Source: Streptomyces sp. JJ66
GTDB taxonomy: Bacteria > Actinomycetota > Actinomycetes > Streptomycetales > Streptomycetaceae
DNA length: 43,651 bases
Reading direction: 5' to 3'
Assembly (NCBI RefSeq): GCF_019303495.1
Contig: NZ_JAEVFI010000030.1
Span: 1 to 43,651, forward strand
Shown here: positions 7,562 through 15,641 of the stretch, one piece after another
Layout of the letters: each line of letters opens with the position of its first letter
Position numbering within the stretch: the first letter of the stretch is position 1
Program-made: the position numbers and the translations under genes
Notes under the pieces: generated by a model
What the model saw: the letters and a program-made list of their open reading frames with translations, nothing else
What the model was told of the DNA's origin: nothing
Databases searched by the model: none

Positions 7562-9556
7562 CTAGTTGAGGGTGAACGTGCGCTGCTCGGTCACCTGGTC
7601 GATGTCAGAGGTGCGCACGGTGAGGTCGATCTCCCACTCGCCGGGCAGTGGCAACTGCACCCCGGTGGCGGTCCAGTGCCGTCCGGTGCCGTCGGCGGGC
7701 TCCGGGGTGACGGATATCGGTCCCAGGTCGCGCGCGGGCAGGGTGAACGCCACGCCGATCTCCTCGGTGTCCACGTCGGTGTAGATGTGCACGGTGTTCT
7801 CGCCGGAGCGGCCCGGGTCCACCTGGATATCGGCCGTGCCCTGCCCGCCGGGACCCCGGGTGTCGAACGGCACGGTGAGCGTGACGGACCCGGCCGGTGC
7901 GGCGGCGGTCGCGGCCTCGGTGCGGGCGGGTTCGGTCCCGGTCAGCGCCGTGGTGACGGCGAGCAGGACGACGGCCACCCCGGCCTCGGTGAGCACCGAC
8001 CGGCGCAGCGCCGACCGTGGCACGTCCGCCTCCTGGGCGCGCCGCCGCCGCGCGGTCGCCATCGCGGCCCGCTGCCGCGCCAGCTGCGCGGCCCGCTCCG
8101 GGCTGACGCCCTCCGGCGCGGCGGTGTCGGTGCCGGTGGGAGCGGCGTCGGTAGCGGGGGCGGCATCGGTAACGGGGGCGGTGCCGGCTTCGGCAGGGAG
8201 CACGGCCCCGACGCCCTCGGGTGCGTCGGTGTCGGCCTCCGGGGTCCCGGCTCCCCGGTCCCCCGCGTCCGCTACCCGCCCCACCCAGCGGCGGGACGCC
8301 GAGGCGATCCCCACCAGGACGGCTACGAGCAGCACCTTGGCGATCAGCAGCCGCCCGTAACCCGTGGACGTCAGCGCGGAGAACGAGCCGACCTGCCGCC
8401 AGGACTGGTAGACCCCCGTCCCCACCAGCACCAGCACGCTGCCCAGCGCCACCCGCGAGAACCGCGTGAGCGCGCCGCGCGGTACGGGCGGGCCGTGGCG
8501 CAGCACGGCGGCCAGGGTCGCGAGCCCGCCGAGCCAGGCGGCGACGGCGAGCAGGTGCACCACGTCCACCGGGATGGCGACCCCGGTCTGGAGGCCGGTG
8601 GAGGCGTGTTCGGACAGCGCCCAGGTGGCCGCCAGCGCGGTCGCGACGAGGCCGCCGCCCACCGCGAGCCCGAGCAGCACGTCCCGCCGGTCATGCTGTT
8701 CCCCCGGCTGGGTGAACGCGCCGAACAGGACGGCGACGAACAGCGCGGCGATGGCGAGCAGCAGCAGCCGGCACACGAGGGCGGTGCCGGTGCGGGAGGC
8801 GACCACCGCGCCGAGCCCGCCGAGGTCGAGGGCGTCGGCGAAGGAGCCGCCGGTGACGTAGGGGTGCCGCAGCAACAGCAGCACCAGCGTGGAGCCGGTC
8901 AGCGTCACCCAGCCGGTGACGACGACGCGGCGCACGGGTTCCACCGAGGCGCCGCCCCGCCAGCAGGCCAGGACGAACGCGGCGCCGCCCACCAGCAGCA
9001 CGAACCCGCCGTACCCGGCGTAGCGCCCGAGGTCGTAGGCGAAGCCGACCGGGCCGCCGCCCGCGTTGCCCGCCTCGTCCGCGAGGGACACACGCGTCTG
9101 CGACGGCGCGCCGATGGAGAAGGTGAACGCACCGGCGATGGGGTGGCTGTCCGCCGAGACGGCCTGCCACGCCACGGTGTAGGTGCCGTCCGGGAGGCCC
9201 GGGGTCAGCGGCACGGCGTAGGTGCGGGGCGCCGTCTCGGCGGGCGCGCCGTCGTCCACCCGGTCGCCGCCCGGGTCCAGGACGCGGATGGCGTCGGCGC
9301 CGGAGAGGCCGACCGACTCGGAGAAGGTGAGCGTCACCTCCTGCGGCGCCCGGTCCACTACGGAGCCCTCGGCCGGGGTGGTGCCGGTGAGCGAGGCGTG
9401 CGCGGCGGCGGGCCGGGCGTCGGCGAGGACACCGGCCAGCGCCATCGCGGCCACCACGAGGGCCAGGAGCACCCGCGCCACGGCCCGTGGCACCTGCCTC
9501 GCCTCCCCGCGCGCCCGCTCCACGGCCCACGGCACCCGCCCGGCCGCCTCCGTCAC
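7562..9556 (-). CDS. CopC-CopD copper-binding/transport fusion with C-terminal YtkA-like domain
   Basis: 664 residues. A signal peptide ends near PAAAHASLTG; cleavage would leave a histidine at or near the mature N-terminus, as in CopC, whose second His is in SADSHPIAGAF. A periplasmic-type CopC beta-barrel (about residues 50-150) is followed by eight or so hydrophobic helices of a CopD domain (about 190-440), an Ala/Thr/Asp-rich loop (about 450-510), another helix, and a final beta-rich domain with VTLTVPFDTRGPG and WEIDLTVRTSDID, like the YtkA/YcnJ tail. It likely binds and imports copper at the membrane. The GTG start (9554-9556) overlaps the stop of the PCuAC gene (GTGA), showing translational coupling. 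Confidence 0.92.
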   Translation of the reverse strand: MTEAAGRVPWAVERARGEARQVPRAVARVLLALVVAAMALAGVLADARPAAAHASLTGTTPAEGSVVDRAPQEVTLTFSESVGLSGADAIRVLDPGGDRVDDGAPAETAPRTYAVPLTPGLPDGTYTVAWQAVSADSHPIAGAFTFSIGAPSQTRVSLADEAGNAGGGPVGFAYDLGRYAGYGGFVLLVGGAAFVLACWRGGASVEPVRRVVVTGWVTLTGSTLVLLLLRHPYVTGGSFADALDLGGLGAVVASRTGTALVCRLLLLAIAALFVAVLFGAFTQPGEQHDRRDVLLGLAVGGGLVATALAATWALSEHASTGLQTGVAIPVDVVHLLAVAAWLGGLATLAAVLRHGPPVPRGALTRFSRVALGSVLVLVGTGVYQSWRQVGSFSALTSTGYGRLLIAKVLLVAVLVGIASASRRWVGRVADAGDRGAGTPEADTDAPEGVGAVLPAEAGTAPVTDAAPATDAAPTGTDTAAPEGVSPERAAQLARQRAAMATARRRRAQEADVPRSALRRSVLTEAGVAVVLLAVTTALTGTEPARTEAATAAAPAGSVTLTVPFDTRGPGGQGTADIQVDPGRSGENTVHIYTDVDTEEIGVAFTLPARDLGPISVTPEPADGTGRHWTATGVQLPLPGEWEIDLTVRTSDIDQVTEQRTFTLN

Positions 9557-10059
9557 CCGTGTGCCCCGTGGCCGTCGTGTCCGTCGTCGTCTCCTGCGGG
9601 CCGGTAGGTCTTCGGCTTGACCGGGACGTCCAGCGTGAGGGGTTCGGACTTCTCGAAGTGGAGCTTCAGCGTGACCGTGTCGCCCGCGCTCGGCGTGCGG
9701 TCCAGGCCCATGAACATCAGGTGGTTGCCGCCGCTGCTGAGCGTCAGCTCACCATCCGCGGGGATCTCGAACGACTCCACGCGCCGCATGGTGTTGTCGG
9801 CGGTCTCGTGCAGCTGGACGTCGTCGGACAGTTCGCTGGTGACGGAGGTGAGCGTGTCCGCCTCGTCCCCCTCGTTGGTGAGGGTGAAGAACCCGGCGGC
9901 CATCTTCTGCGTCACCGGTTCCGGCATGTAGGCGGTGCCCTCGACGGCGGCCAGCCGTGGGTCCTGGCCGCCGCAGGCGCTCAGCGCGAGCGTGCCGGTC
10001 AGCGCGAGCGCGGCGGCCAGCGTCAGGCGCCGCGAGGGTGTGGTGGTGCGTGCGGTCAC
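9553..10059 (-). CDS. ecuC: PCuAC-type copper chaperone lipoprotein (ECuC-like)
   Basis: 168 residues. The signal peptide ends in the lipobox LALSACGG with Cys29 as lipid anchor. The domain is the cupredoxin-like PCuAC (DUF461) fold; the Cu(I) ligands appear as a spaced His-Met-His-Met set: His in LHETADN, Met in TMRRVESF, and HLMFMG. The tail DDDGHDGHGAHG is His/Asp-rich and may bind more metal. These proteins pass copper to Sco and to the CuA centre of cytochrome c oxidase; in S. lividans ECuC passes copper to Sco. GTG start (10057-10059) overlaps the sco stop by GTGA and its own stop overlaps the CopC-CopD start, so the three are one coupled operon. Confidence 0.92.
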   Translation of the reverse strand: MTARTTTPSRRLTLAAALALTGTLALSACGGQDPRLAAVEGTAYMPEPVTQKMAAGFFTLTNEGDEADTLTSVTSELSDDVQLHETADNTMRRVESFEIPADGELTLSSGGNHLMFMGLDRTPSAGDTVTLKLHFEKSEPLTLDVPVKPKTYRPAGDDDGHDGHGAHG

Positions 10060-10736
10060 GGCAGCTCTCCGTTCACCAGCTTCGGCAGGTCCTGCGCGTA
10101 GGTCTCGGCGGTGGTGTCCTCGGTGTACAGGACGTGCGCCTTGTCGTCCTTGGGCGAGAAGAACAGCACCTGCGAGCCGTGCATGGACTCGATCTCGCCG
10201 TCCTCCTTCTTCACCGGCGGCTCGATGCTGATGCCCAGGGTGCGGGCTCCGGCCTGGATGGTGTCGAAGTCCCCGGTCAGGCCGGTCGCGCCGGGGGCGG
10301 CGCCGTTCAGCCACTCGCCCAGTGACTCCGGGGTGTCCCGCTCGGGGTCGGTGGTGACGAAGACGACGCGCAGTTCCTCCTGTTCGGCCTCGCTCAGCTG
10401 GGACTCGCCGTAGGCGATGTTGCTCATGGTCGTCGGGCACACGTCCGGGCAGTTGGTGTAGCCGAAGTAGACGAGCGTCGGCTTGCCCTTGGTCTCCGCG
10501 ACGAACTCGTACGGCTCGCCCTCGGTGTCGGTCAGGACGAGGTCGGGCTTGGGGAAGGGCGTGTCCAGGACGGTGGCCTCGGCCGGGGCCTCGGCGCCGG
10601 AGACCTCGGCGACGGGCGCCTCGCCCTCAGAGCCGCCGCAGCCGGTGGCGCCGGCGGCGAGCACGGCGGCCAGGGCCAGAACCGGCCCGGCGCGGCGGGC
10701 GCGGCGGGCGCGCCGGGTGGTGGGCGTGGGGTGCAT
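10056..10736 (-). CDS. sco: Sco1/SenC/PrrC copper chaperone lipoprotein
   Basis: 226 residues. An Arg-rich N-terminus, hydrophobic core and lipobox GATGC (Cys33) mark a lipoprotein. The thioredoxin-like domain carries the copper-binding CPDVCP (Cys96, Cys100) after VYFGYTN, and the third ligand His186 in ESMHGSQVLFF. Sco proteins insert or prepare copper in cytochrome c oxidase, and in Streptomyces also serve the GlxA/DtpA morphogenesis pathway. ATG at 10736 has a good GAGGAA 7 bases upstream. It is the first gene of the coupled sco-ecuC-copCD operon, with dtpA downstream. Confidence 0.94.
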   Translation of the reverse strand: MHPTPTTRRARRARRAGPVLALAAVLAAGATGCGGSEGEAPVAEVSGAEAPAEATVLDTPFPKPDLVLTDTEGEPYEFVAETKGKPTLVYFGYTNCPDVCPTTMSNIAYGESQLSEAEQEELRVVFVTTDPERDTPESLGEWLNGAAPGATGLTGDFDTIQAGARTLGISIEPPVKKEDGEIESMHGSQVLFFSPKDDKAHVLYTEDTTAETYAQDLPKLVNGELP

Positions 10737-10820
10737 GGGGTTCCTCGTGGTGCTTGGGACGTGTTCGGTGTCTCGGCTTGCCCGGTGGCGGGCCGGGGCG
10801 GTGCGGGCGGTTCCGGGGGG

Positions 10821-10857
10821 CTCGCGGGTCCGGCGTACGGGGCGCCAGACCCGCGAG
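10821..10857 (-). terminator. Hairpin between ycnI-like gene and sco
   Basis: Perfect 10-bp arms CTCGCGGGTC (10821-10830) and GACCCGCGAG (10848-10857). With the hairpin at 10860-10905 it probably ends the ycnI-like transcript and separates it from sco. Confidence 0.6.
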
Positions 10858-10859
10858 CG

Positions 10860-10905
10860 CTGACGGCGGCGCCGCCCCGACCCGGCGGGGCGGGAGCGCC
10901 GTCAG
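10860..10905 (-). terminator. Hairpin overlapping the ycnI-like stop codon
   Basis: Outer arms CTGACGGCG (10860-10868) and CGCCGTCAG (10897-10905) enclose a second GC stem (GCCGCCCCG with CGGGGCGG). It spans the stop codon at 10902-10904. Confidence 0.6.
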
Positions 10906-11669
10906 GCGGAACGGCGGCGCCCGGCGACCACGCCGTAGCCGACGCCCGCGATACCGGCGACGATGCCGATGACGGCGAGCACCCGGGCCGTGGTGTCCGT
11001 GGTGTCACCGTCGGCGGCCGTGGTGTCGGCGGCCGGGTCGGCTTCTTCCCCGGCGTTCCCGGCGTCCTCGCCGGCGGCGCCGTCGGTGGCGGCATCGGCG
11101 GCGGTGGCACCGGCACCGTGGCCGTGGTCCTCGCCCTCGGTCAGCTCCAGCAGCGGGGCCGGGTGCTTGGGCTCCTCGCCGCCCTCCTCCGGGACCTCGA
11201 TCCAGCGCACGACCTCGGAACTGTCGTAGGTCTGCACGGCCTTGAAGACCAGGCGGTCGGCGTCTGCCGGGAGCCGCCCGACGGAGACCGGGAAGCGCTG
11301 GAACGTGCCGGGCGCGATCCCCTCGTCCCCCGCCGTCCAGGTGATCTTGGCGGGCGCCTCGTCGATCTGCTTGCCGTGCATCTCGATCGGCTGGTCCAGC
11401 TTGCCCTCTTCCACCTTCACCTCCCAGCCGGGCACCGGCTCGGGCTGCGCCGAGGCCAGCGGGTGGTCGGTCGGCAGGGTGATCTCCAGCTTCACCGTGG
11501 AGGCGTCGTCGCGCTCGTTGGGCACCTTGAAGTTGATCGTCGCGTAACCGCCGCCCGGCGCGGAACCGGGATCGACGGTGACGTGGGCGAGGGCGGGTGC
11601 GGCGGCGGCGAAGACGGCGGCGGCGCTCAGGCAGGCGGCAGCGGCGATACGCCGCGAAACGGTGGTCAT
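10902..11669 (-). CDS. YcnI-type (DUF1775) copper-associated secreted membrane-anchored protein
   Basis: 255 residues. The signal peptide ends ALAHVTVDP, so the mature protein begins with His, a feature of the YcnI copper site; a conserved Trp is in PGWEVKVEE, and FQRFPVSVGRLP and VVRWIEVPEEG belong to the DUF1775 domain (about residues 28-170). An acidic Ala/Asp/Thr-rich spacer with DHGHG follows, then one C-terminal helix (VLAVIGIVAGIAGVGYGVV) and a basic tail. It therefore sits outside the membrane, anchored at the C-terminus. The usual partners are CopC-CopD proteins, as here. The ATG at 11669 was preferred over one 12 codons upstream because the signal peptide then has normal length and AGGAG lies 12 bases before it. 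Confidence 0.9.
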   Translation of the reverse strand: MTTVSRRIAAAACLSAAAVFAAAAPALAHVTVDPGSAPGGGYATINFKVPNERDDASTVKLEITLPTDHPLASAQPEPVPGWEVKVEEGKLDQPIEMHGKQIDEAPAKITWTAGDEGIAPGTFQRFPVSVGRLPADADRLVFKAVQTYDSSEVVRWIEVPEEGGEEPKHPAPLLELTEGEDHGHGAGATAADAATDGAAGEDAGNAGEEADPAADTTAADGDTTDTTARVLAVIGIVAGIAGVGYGVVAGRRRSA

Positions 11670-11967
11670 GGGACGAAACACTCCTGGTGCATCGGGGCAG
11701 GTCACGGGTACGGGGTGCGGGGGTACGCCACGCCCAGACCACCGGCCGTCTCACCTGGTGTCGATGCCCGGAAGAAACCCGGTCGCACGTCCGCCCGGCG
11801 GGTCGAAGAGTCCGCAGAACCGGGAGGGTCGCACGGCCGGAGCGGTCGCACGGGCAGGCGCAGCGCGGGCGCGGGCCACGGGCGGCCGACGGGGCCGGGC
11901 GGTGCCACGCGGTGGCGGGCTGGCGCGGTGCCGGTGCGGTAACCGGGCGGGCAGCGGGTGAGGCGCG
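11670..11967. other. Spacer between membrane-protein gene and ycnI-like gene
   Basis: About 300 bp without a convincing ORF. It should hold the promoter of the ycnI-like gene on the minus strand. I see no clear CsoR- or CueR-type palindrome and no strong terminator. Confidence 0.4.
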
Positions 11968-12849
11968 TCAGGCGGCGAGCGCGAACGCGGGCACGGAGTC
12001 CGGAGGCCCCCGCCGGATCACGCTGTGCCGCAACGCCCGCCCCTCGGGCGGCCCGTCCTCGTCGTCGTGACGCCCCCCGGTGCCCGGAGCGCACCCCGCC
12101 GCCCGCTCGCCCGCCAGCAGCCGCAGGCAGGCCAGCGCCGCGCCCAGCGCGCGCAGCAGCCCGTCGGCGACGGATACCACCGGGCGCACCAGCCGCCACA
12201 GCGCGGCGTCACCGCAGCGCAGCAGCCACCCGGCGAGCACGGCGGCGGTCAGGTGACCGAGCAGCATGGGCCAGGCCGTCAGGCTGCCGAGCACCGTGTC
12301 CAGCGTGCCGGACGCGGCATGCGCGGCGTGGCCGGTCGCGGCGGCGCCGCCCGCGTCCGGAACCGGCCCGGCCGCCCCCGCCGCGCCGCCGAGTCCGGCG
12401 TCGGCCACGACCTGGCGGGCCTGCGCGGCGCTCAGCCGCGTCCCGGAGCCGCCGCACAGCAGTGTCTGAGCGAGCACGGCCAGACCGCCACCAACACCGC
12501 CGCCGCCCGGTGCCGAGCCGTCCCCGGACGCCGCTGCCGTCGCGGCTGACCCGGCTGACCCGGTCGCCGCGTGGCTCTGTGCCCCGGCGAACAGCGTGTG
12601 CAACGCCAGCTGACCCACGGCCAGGGCGGCGACGAGGCCCAGCGGCGAACGCTCCCGCCCGGCCAGCGGCAGGACGAGCACGAAGACGAGGGCGGCGGCC
12701 GCGCCGAACGCCCACAGCGGGACGCCCGCCCCGGCGGCGAACACGTGCCCCGCAGCGGACAGCGCGACGCAGGCCGCGGTGAAGACCGCAGCCCGCAGCA
12801 GTCGCAGATCGGCGCTCGCGCGCGCGAGGGGCACGTCCATGGCGGCCAC
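11968..12849 (-). CDS. Predicted multi-pass membrane protein of unknown function
   Basis: 293 residues from the GTG at 12847-12849, or 290 from the ATG at 12838-12840; neither has a strong ribosome binding site. The first half holds four or so hydrophobic helices (for example VPLWAFGAAAALVFVLVLPL and SPLGLVAALAVGQLALHTLF). A Gly/Ala/Ser-rich loop with several His follows, then another hydrophobic segment (AWPMLLGHLTAAVLAGWLLR), and the tail is Arg/Ala-rich. I do not recognise the family. Its position beside the ycnI/sco copper genes on the same strand suggests, weakly, an envelope role linked to metal handling. Confidence 0.75.
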   Translation of the reverse strand: MAAMDVPLARASADLRLLRAAVFTAACVALSAAGHVFAAGAGVPLWAFGAAAALVFVLVLPLAGRERSPLGLVAALAVGQLALHTLFAGAQSHAATGSAGSAATAAASGDGSAPGGGGVGGGLAVLAQTLLCGGSGTRLSAAQARQVVADAGLGGAAGAAGPVPDAGGAAATGHAAHAASGTLDTVLGSLTAWPMLLGHLTAAVLAGWLLRCGDAALWRLVRPVVSVADGLLRALGAALACLRLLAGERAAGCAPGTGGRHDDEDGPPEGRALRHSVIRRGPPDSVPAFALAA

Positions 12850-13029
12850 ATCATCTCACCGCGGCCCAGTCCGCTACCCGGGCAGGGGGTCGGAAACCAC
12901 CCATCGGAAGCGAGATCGGCCGAATGAGCGGTGTGCCGGAAACCGTATGGTTACTGTCCGCTCACGGGGGCAATACGTATCCGTACGTCAGGCCCCGGTT
13001 TCGTCGAGCCGCAGCCAGGAGGCTGAAGC

Positions 13030-13467
13030 ATGAGCATCTGGTGGTCTCTGCACTTGCGGTGTGAGGCTGCGAGCGTGCCGCTCGCCCGGAGGCTGCTGCT
13101 CGGTGCCATGGAGACGGCCGGGGTGGAACCGGACATCGCCTACGAGCTGTCGCTGGCCCTGTCCGAAGCGTGCGCCAACGCCGTCGAACACGGCGGCGGG
13201 CCGGACCACACCGAGGGCTACCGGGTGGCGGCGTACCTGGACGGCGACGTCTGCCGGATCGAGGTCACCGACCACGGCCCCGGCTTCACCCCGACGCTGT
13301 GCGGCCCCGGCGCGGAGCCCACGGACACCGAGAACGGGCGCGGCCTGTACCTCATCAGCGCGCTCACCGACCATGTGGATGTGCACAACGGGCCGGTGGA
13401 CGGCGCGGTGGTCTCCTTCGACAAGACGCTGAAGTACCGGGCCGACGCACTGCTGAAGGTCTCCTGA
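13030..13467 (+). CDS. RsbW-like single-domain ATP-binding protein (anti-sigma factor family)
   Basis: 145 residues, a stand-alone GHKL ATPase domain. The N-box is ALSEACANAVEH, the G1 box VTDHGPGF, and the G2 box ENGRGLYLI. In the partner-switching model such proteins bind a sigma factor or phosphorylate an anti-sigma antagonist; Streptomyces carry many orphans with no adjacent partner, as here. ATG at 13030 has a near-perfect AGGAGG 8 bases upstream. The 180-bp upstream spacer is divergent from the membrane-protein gene and must hold its promoter. Partner unknown. Confidence 0.9.
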   Translation: MSIWWSLHLRCEAASVPLARRLLLGAMETAGVEPDIAYELSLALSEACANAVEHGGGPDHTEGYRVAAYLDGDVCRIEVTDHGPGFTPTLCGPGAEPTDTENGRGLYLISALTDHVDVHNGPVDGAVVSFDKTLKYRADALLKVS

Positions 13468-13493
13468 CGCGCACCGGCGCAGGCGCCCGCGTG

Positions 13494-15176
13494 CTACCGC
13501 TGCTCCGGTGGGTGCCCCGGGTCCAGCGGCGGCGCGCTCACGCCGCAGTGGACGTGGCACTCGGCGGTGGAGTGCGGCTCCGCGTGCGCCCGCCCCGCCG
13601 CGCGTCCCGCGTGCGCCCGCCCCGCCGCGTGCCCGGGACGTTCCGGCTCCGCGCCCTCCACCCGGGCCGCCTCCTGCCCGGCGCCCGGTTCCAGCACGTC
13701 CGCGCGCACCGTCAGCCACGCCAGGACGGCCGCCAGCACCAGCACGCCCGCGCACCACCCCATCGCCACCCGGAACGCGGAGTCGAACGCGGCGGGCTCC
13801 CGGTACGCCTCCGGACCCATCCCGGCCAGCAGCGGCAGCGCGGCCACCGCCAGCAGGCCCGCCGCCCGCGCCACGGCGTTGTTGACCCCGCTGGCCAACC
13901 CGGCCCGGGTGACATCCACCGACGCCAGCACCGTCGCCGTCAGCGGCGCCACCAGCAGCGTCATGCCCGCGCCCAGCACCAGCAGCGCGGGCAGCACGTC
14001 GGCGGCGTAGCTGGCCCCCGGTCCGGCCCGCGTCATCAGCAGCATGCCGCCCGCGCACAGCAGCGGACCCACTGTCAGCGGCATTCGCGGCCCGATCCGC
14101 TGCCCCAGCGCCCCTGCCCGCGCCGACAGCAGCAGCATCAGCAGCGTCGTCGGCAGCAGGGCCGTACCCGCGCCGAGCGCCGACCAGCCCACCACCACCT
14201 GCAACTGCACCACCGACAGGAAGAAGAACCCGCCGAACGCCGCGTACACCCCAAGCGTCACCCCGTTGACGGCGGTGAACTGTCGCGAGGCGAACACCGA
14301 GGGCGGCACCATCGGGAACCGCAGCCGCCGCTCCAGCGCGACGAACGCCACGGCGGACACCACGCCGACCACCGCCGTGCCCACCACCACCGGCGAGCGC
14401 CCCTGCTCCGGCGCGGCGATCAGCGCGTACGTCACCCCGCCCAGCGCCAGCGCGCCCAGCGCGGCCCCGGCCACGTCGAACCGGCCCGAGGCGTCCGGGT
14501 CCCGTGTCTCCGGCACGTACCGCAGCGCCACCGGCACGCACAGCAGGGCGAGTGGCACGTTCAGCAGGAACACCCAGCGCCAGCCGGGCCCGTCCACCAG
14601 CCAGCCGCCGAGGAACGGGCCGACGGCCGCCGCCACCCCGCCGAGCCCCGACCAGGCGCCCACCGCGCGGGCCCGGTCGTCCGGGTGGAAGGTGGCCTGG
14701 ATGAGCGCCAGCGAGCCGGGCGTCAGCAGCGCGCCGCCCACACCCTGCAACGCACGCGCGGCGATCAGCACGCCCGGGCTCCACGCCAGCCCGCACAGCA
14801 GCGAGGCCAGCGCGAACCACACGATGCCGACGATGAAGACCCGGCGCCGCCCGTACCGGTCACCGAGCGTGCCGCCGAGCAGGATGAGCCCGGCCAGGGT
14901 GAGCATGTAGGCGTTGACCGTCCACTGGAGCACGCCGAGGTCGGCGTCGAGGTCCGCGCCGATGTGCGGCAGCGCCACGCTGACGACGGTGCTGTCCAGC
15001 AGCGCCATGCCCGAACCGAGCACGGTGGTGAACAACACCCAGCGCCCCCGCGCCGTGCGGAGCCGCAGCGCCGTGGCAGGTGGGGAGGCCAGAGGGGCCG
15101 GTGAGTCCGGGGTGCCCGGGGACCCCGGGGACTCTGGAGGTCCCGGCGAATCCGGGGTGCGCGACGATTCCGTCAT
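13494..15176 (-). CDS. MFS drug exporter, DHA2 (EmrB/QacA) family, 14 helices
   Basis: 560 residues. After a Pro/Ser/Gly-rich N-tail the core begins WVLFTTVLGSGMALLDSTVV; motif D1 of the 14-helix family, LDSTVVSVALP, is present, motif A is GGTLGDRYGRRRVF, and motif C-like GVGGALLTPGSLALIQATF follows. Further hydrophobic segments run to about residue 490 (VLVLAAVLAWLTV). It is expected to export hydrophobic drugs or a native metabolite in exchange for protons. The C-tail is Ala/His/Arg-rich with GRAHAGRAAGRAHAE and a terminal ECHVHCG segment, an unusual His/Cys end that could bind metal. ATG at 15176. It converges on the RsbW-like gene with 26 bp between them. Confidence 0.92.
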   Translation of the reverse strand: MTESSRTPDSPGPPESPGSPGTPDSPAPLASPPATALRLRTARGRWVLFTTVLGSGMALLDSTVVSVALPHIGADLDADLGVLQWTVNAYMLTLAGLILLGGTLGDRYGRRRVFIVGIVWFALASLLCGLAWSPGVLIAARALQGVGGALLTPGSLALIQATFHPDDRARAVGAWSGLGGVAAAVGPFLGGWLVDGPGWRWVFLLNVPLALLCVPVALRYVPETRDPDASGRFDVAGAALGALALGGVTYALIAAPEQGRSPVVVGTAVVGVVSAVAFVALERRLRFPMVPPSVFASRQFTAVNGVTLGVYAAFGGFFFLSVVQLQVVVGWSALGAGTALLPTTLLMLLLSARAGALGQRIGPRMPLTVGPLLCAGGMLLMTRAGPGASYAADVLPALLVLGAGMTLLVAPLTATVLASVDVTRAGLASGVNNAVARAAGLLAVAALPLLAGMGPEAYREPAAFDSAFRVAMGWCAGVLVLAAVLAWLTVRADVLEPGAGQEAARVEGAEPERPGHAAGRAHAGRAAGRAHAEPHSTAECHVHCGVSAPPLDPGHPPEQR

Positions 15177-15557
15177 ACCGCGATCATCCGCCGGGTGGCG
15201 CCGCCCGTCATCCCGGCGGCGGGAAGGCCCCGGCGGCGGGAAGGCCCCCGGGGACGCCGGACGCTGCGGACGGGTTCACGGTCTGGCGCGTACCGGGGCA
15301 GGACCGTGAGCGGAAGGGAGCTGAGGGGAGCGGAAGGGAGCTGAGAGGAGCTGCGGGGAAGAGGCCGGAAGCGGGTGTGGCTTCGGCCACGTGTGAATAT
15401 TTGCGTTTCCTTTACGATGTTCCCTTAGAGAATCGCGCCGCAGCGGGCATACCGGTCTACCTATCGGCCCGCAACGTCGTCCCGCGAGCCGGGTCGCGCC
15501 TTTGGGGCCGCAGAACCCCGGGCCGTCCGCCGAACCGAAAGGAGCCCTAGTCCCGTC
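15177..15557. other. Upstream region of the CNNM pair: repeats, hairpins, promoter-like AT segment
   Basis: Divergent from the MFS gene. It contains a 17-bp duplication (15214-15247), a 20-bp duplication GAGCGGAAGGGAGCTGAGGG (15308-15327 and 15328-15347), and a GTGGC-TTCG-GCCAC tetraloop hairpin (15377-15390). An AT-rich promoter-like segment (15391-15432) follows, with TTGCGT at 15401 and TAGAGA at 15426. Next comes a structured leader: a hairpin with arms GCGGGC/GCCCGC (15443-15472) and GGGG/CCCC stems near 15510. The short leader ORF at 15558 follows. Confidence 0.55.
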
Positions 15558-15641
15558 ATGGGCGAACCTCCCAGTACCAGCCGTGCCCTGTCGTTCACGG
15601 CCTTCCCGTCGAAGCTGCCGCATGCGGGGGTGGCACGGTGA
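15558..15641 (+). CDS. Putative 27-residue leader peptide overlapping the CNNM gene start
   Basis: ATG at 15558 is preceded by AAAGGAG 12 bases upstream and runs 27 codons to a TGA at 15639-15641. It begins MGEPPSTSRALSF and ends LPHAGVAR. Its stop overlaps the GTG of the following gene (GTGA), while that gene has only a weak ribosome site of its own, so coupled or leader-controlled translation is likely. Acidic/proline-rich starts in leader peptides such as MgtL can cause Mg-dependent ribosome release; the E-P-P here makes that worth testing (inference). It could instead be a chance ORF. Confidence 0.45.
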   Translation: MGEPPSTSRALSFTAFPSKLPHAGVAR

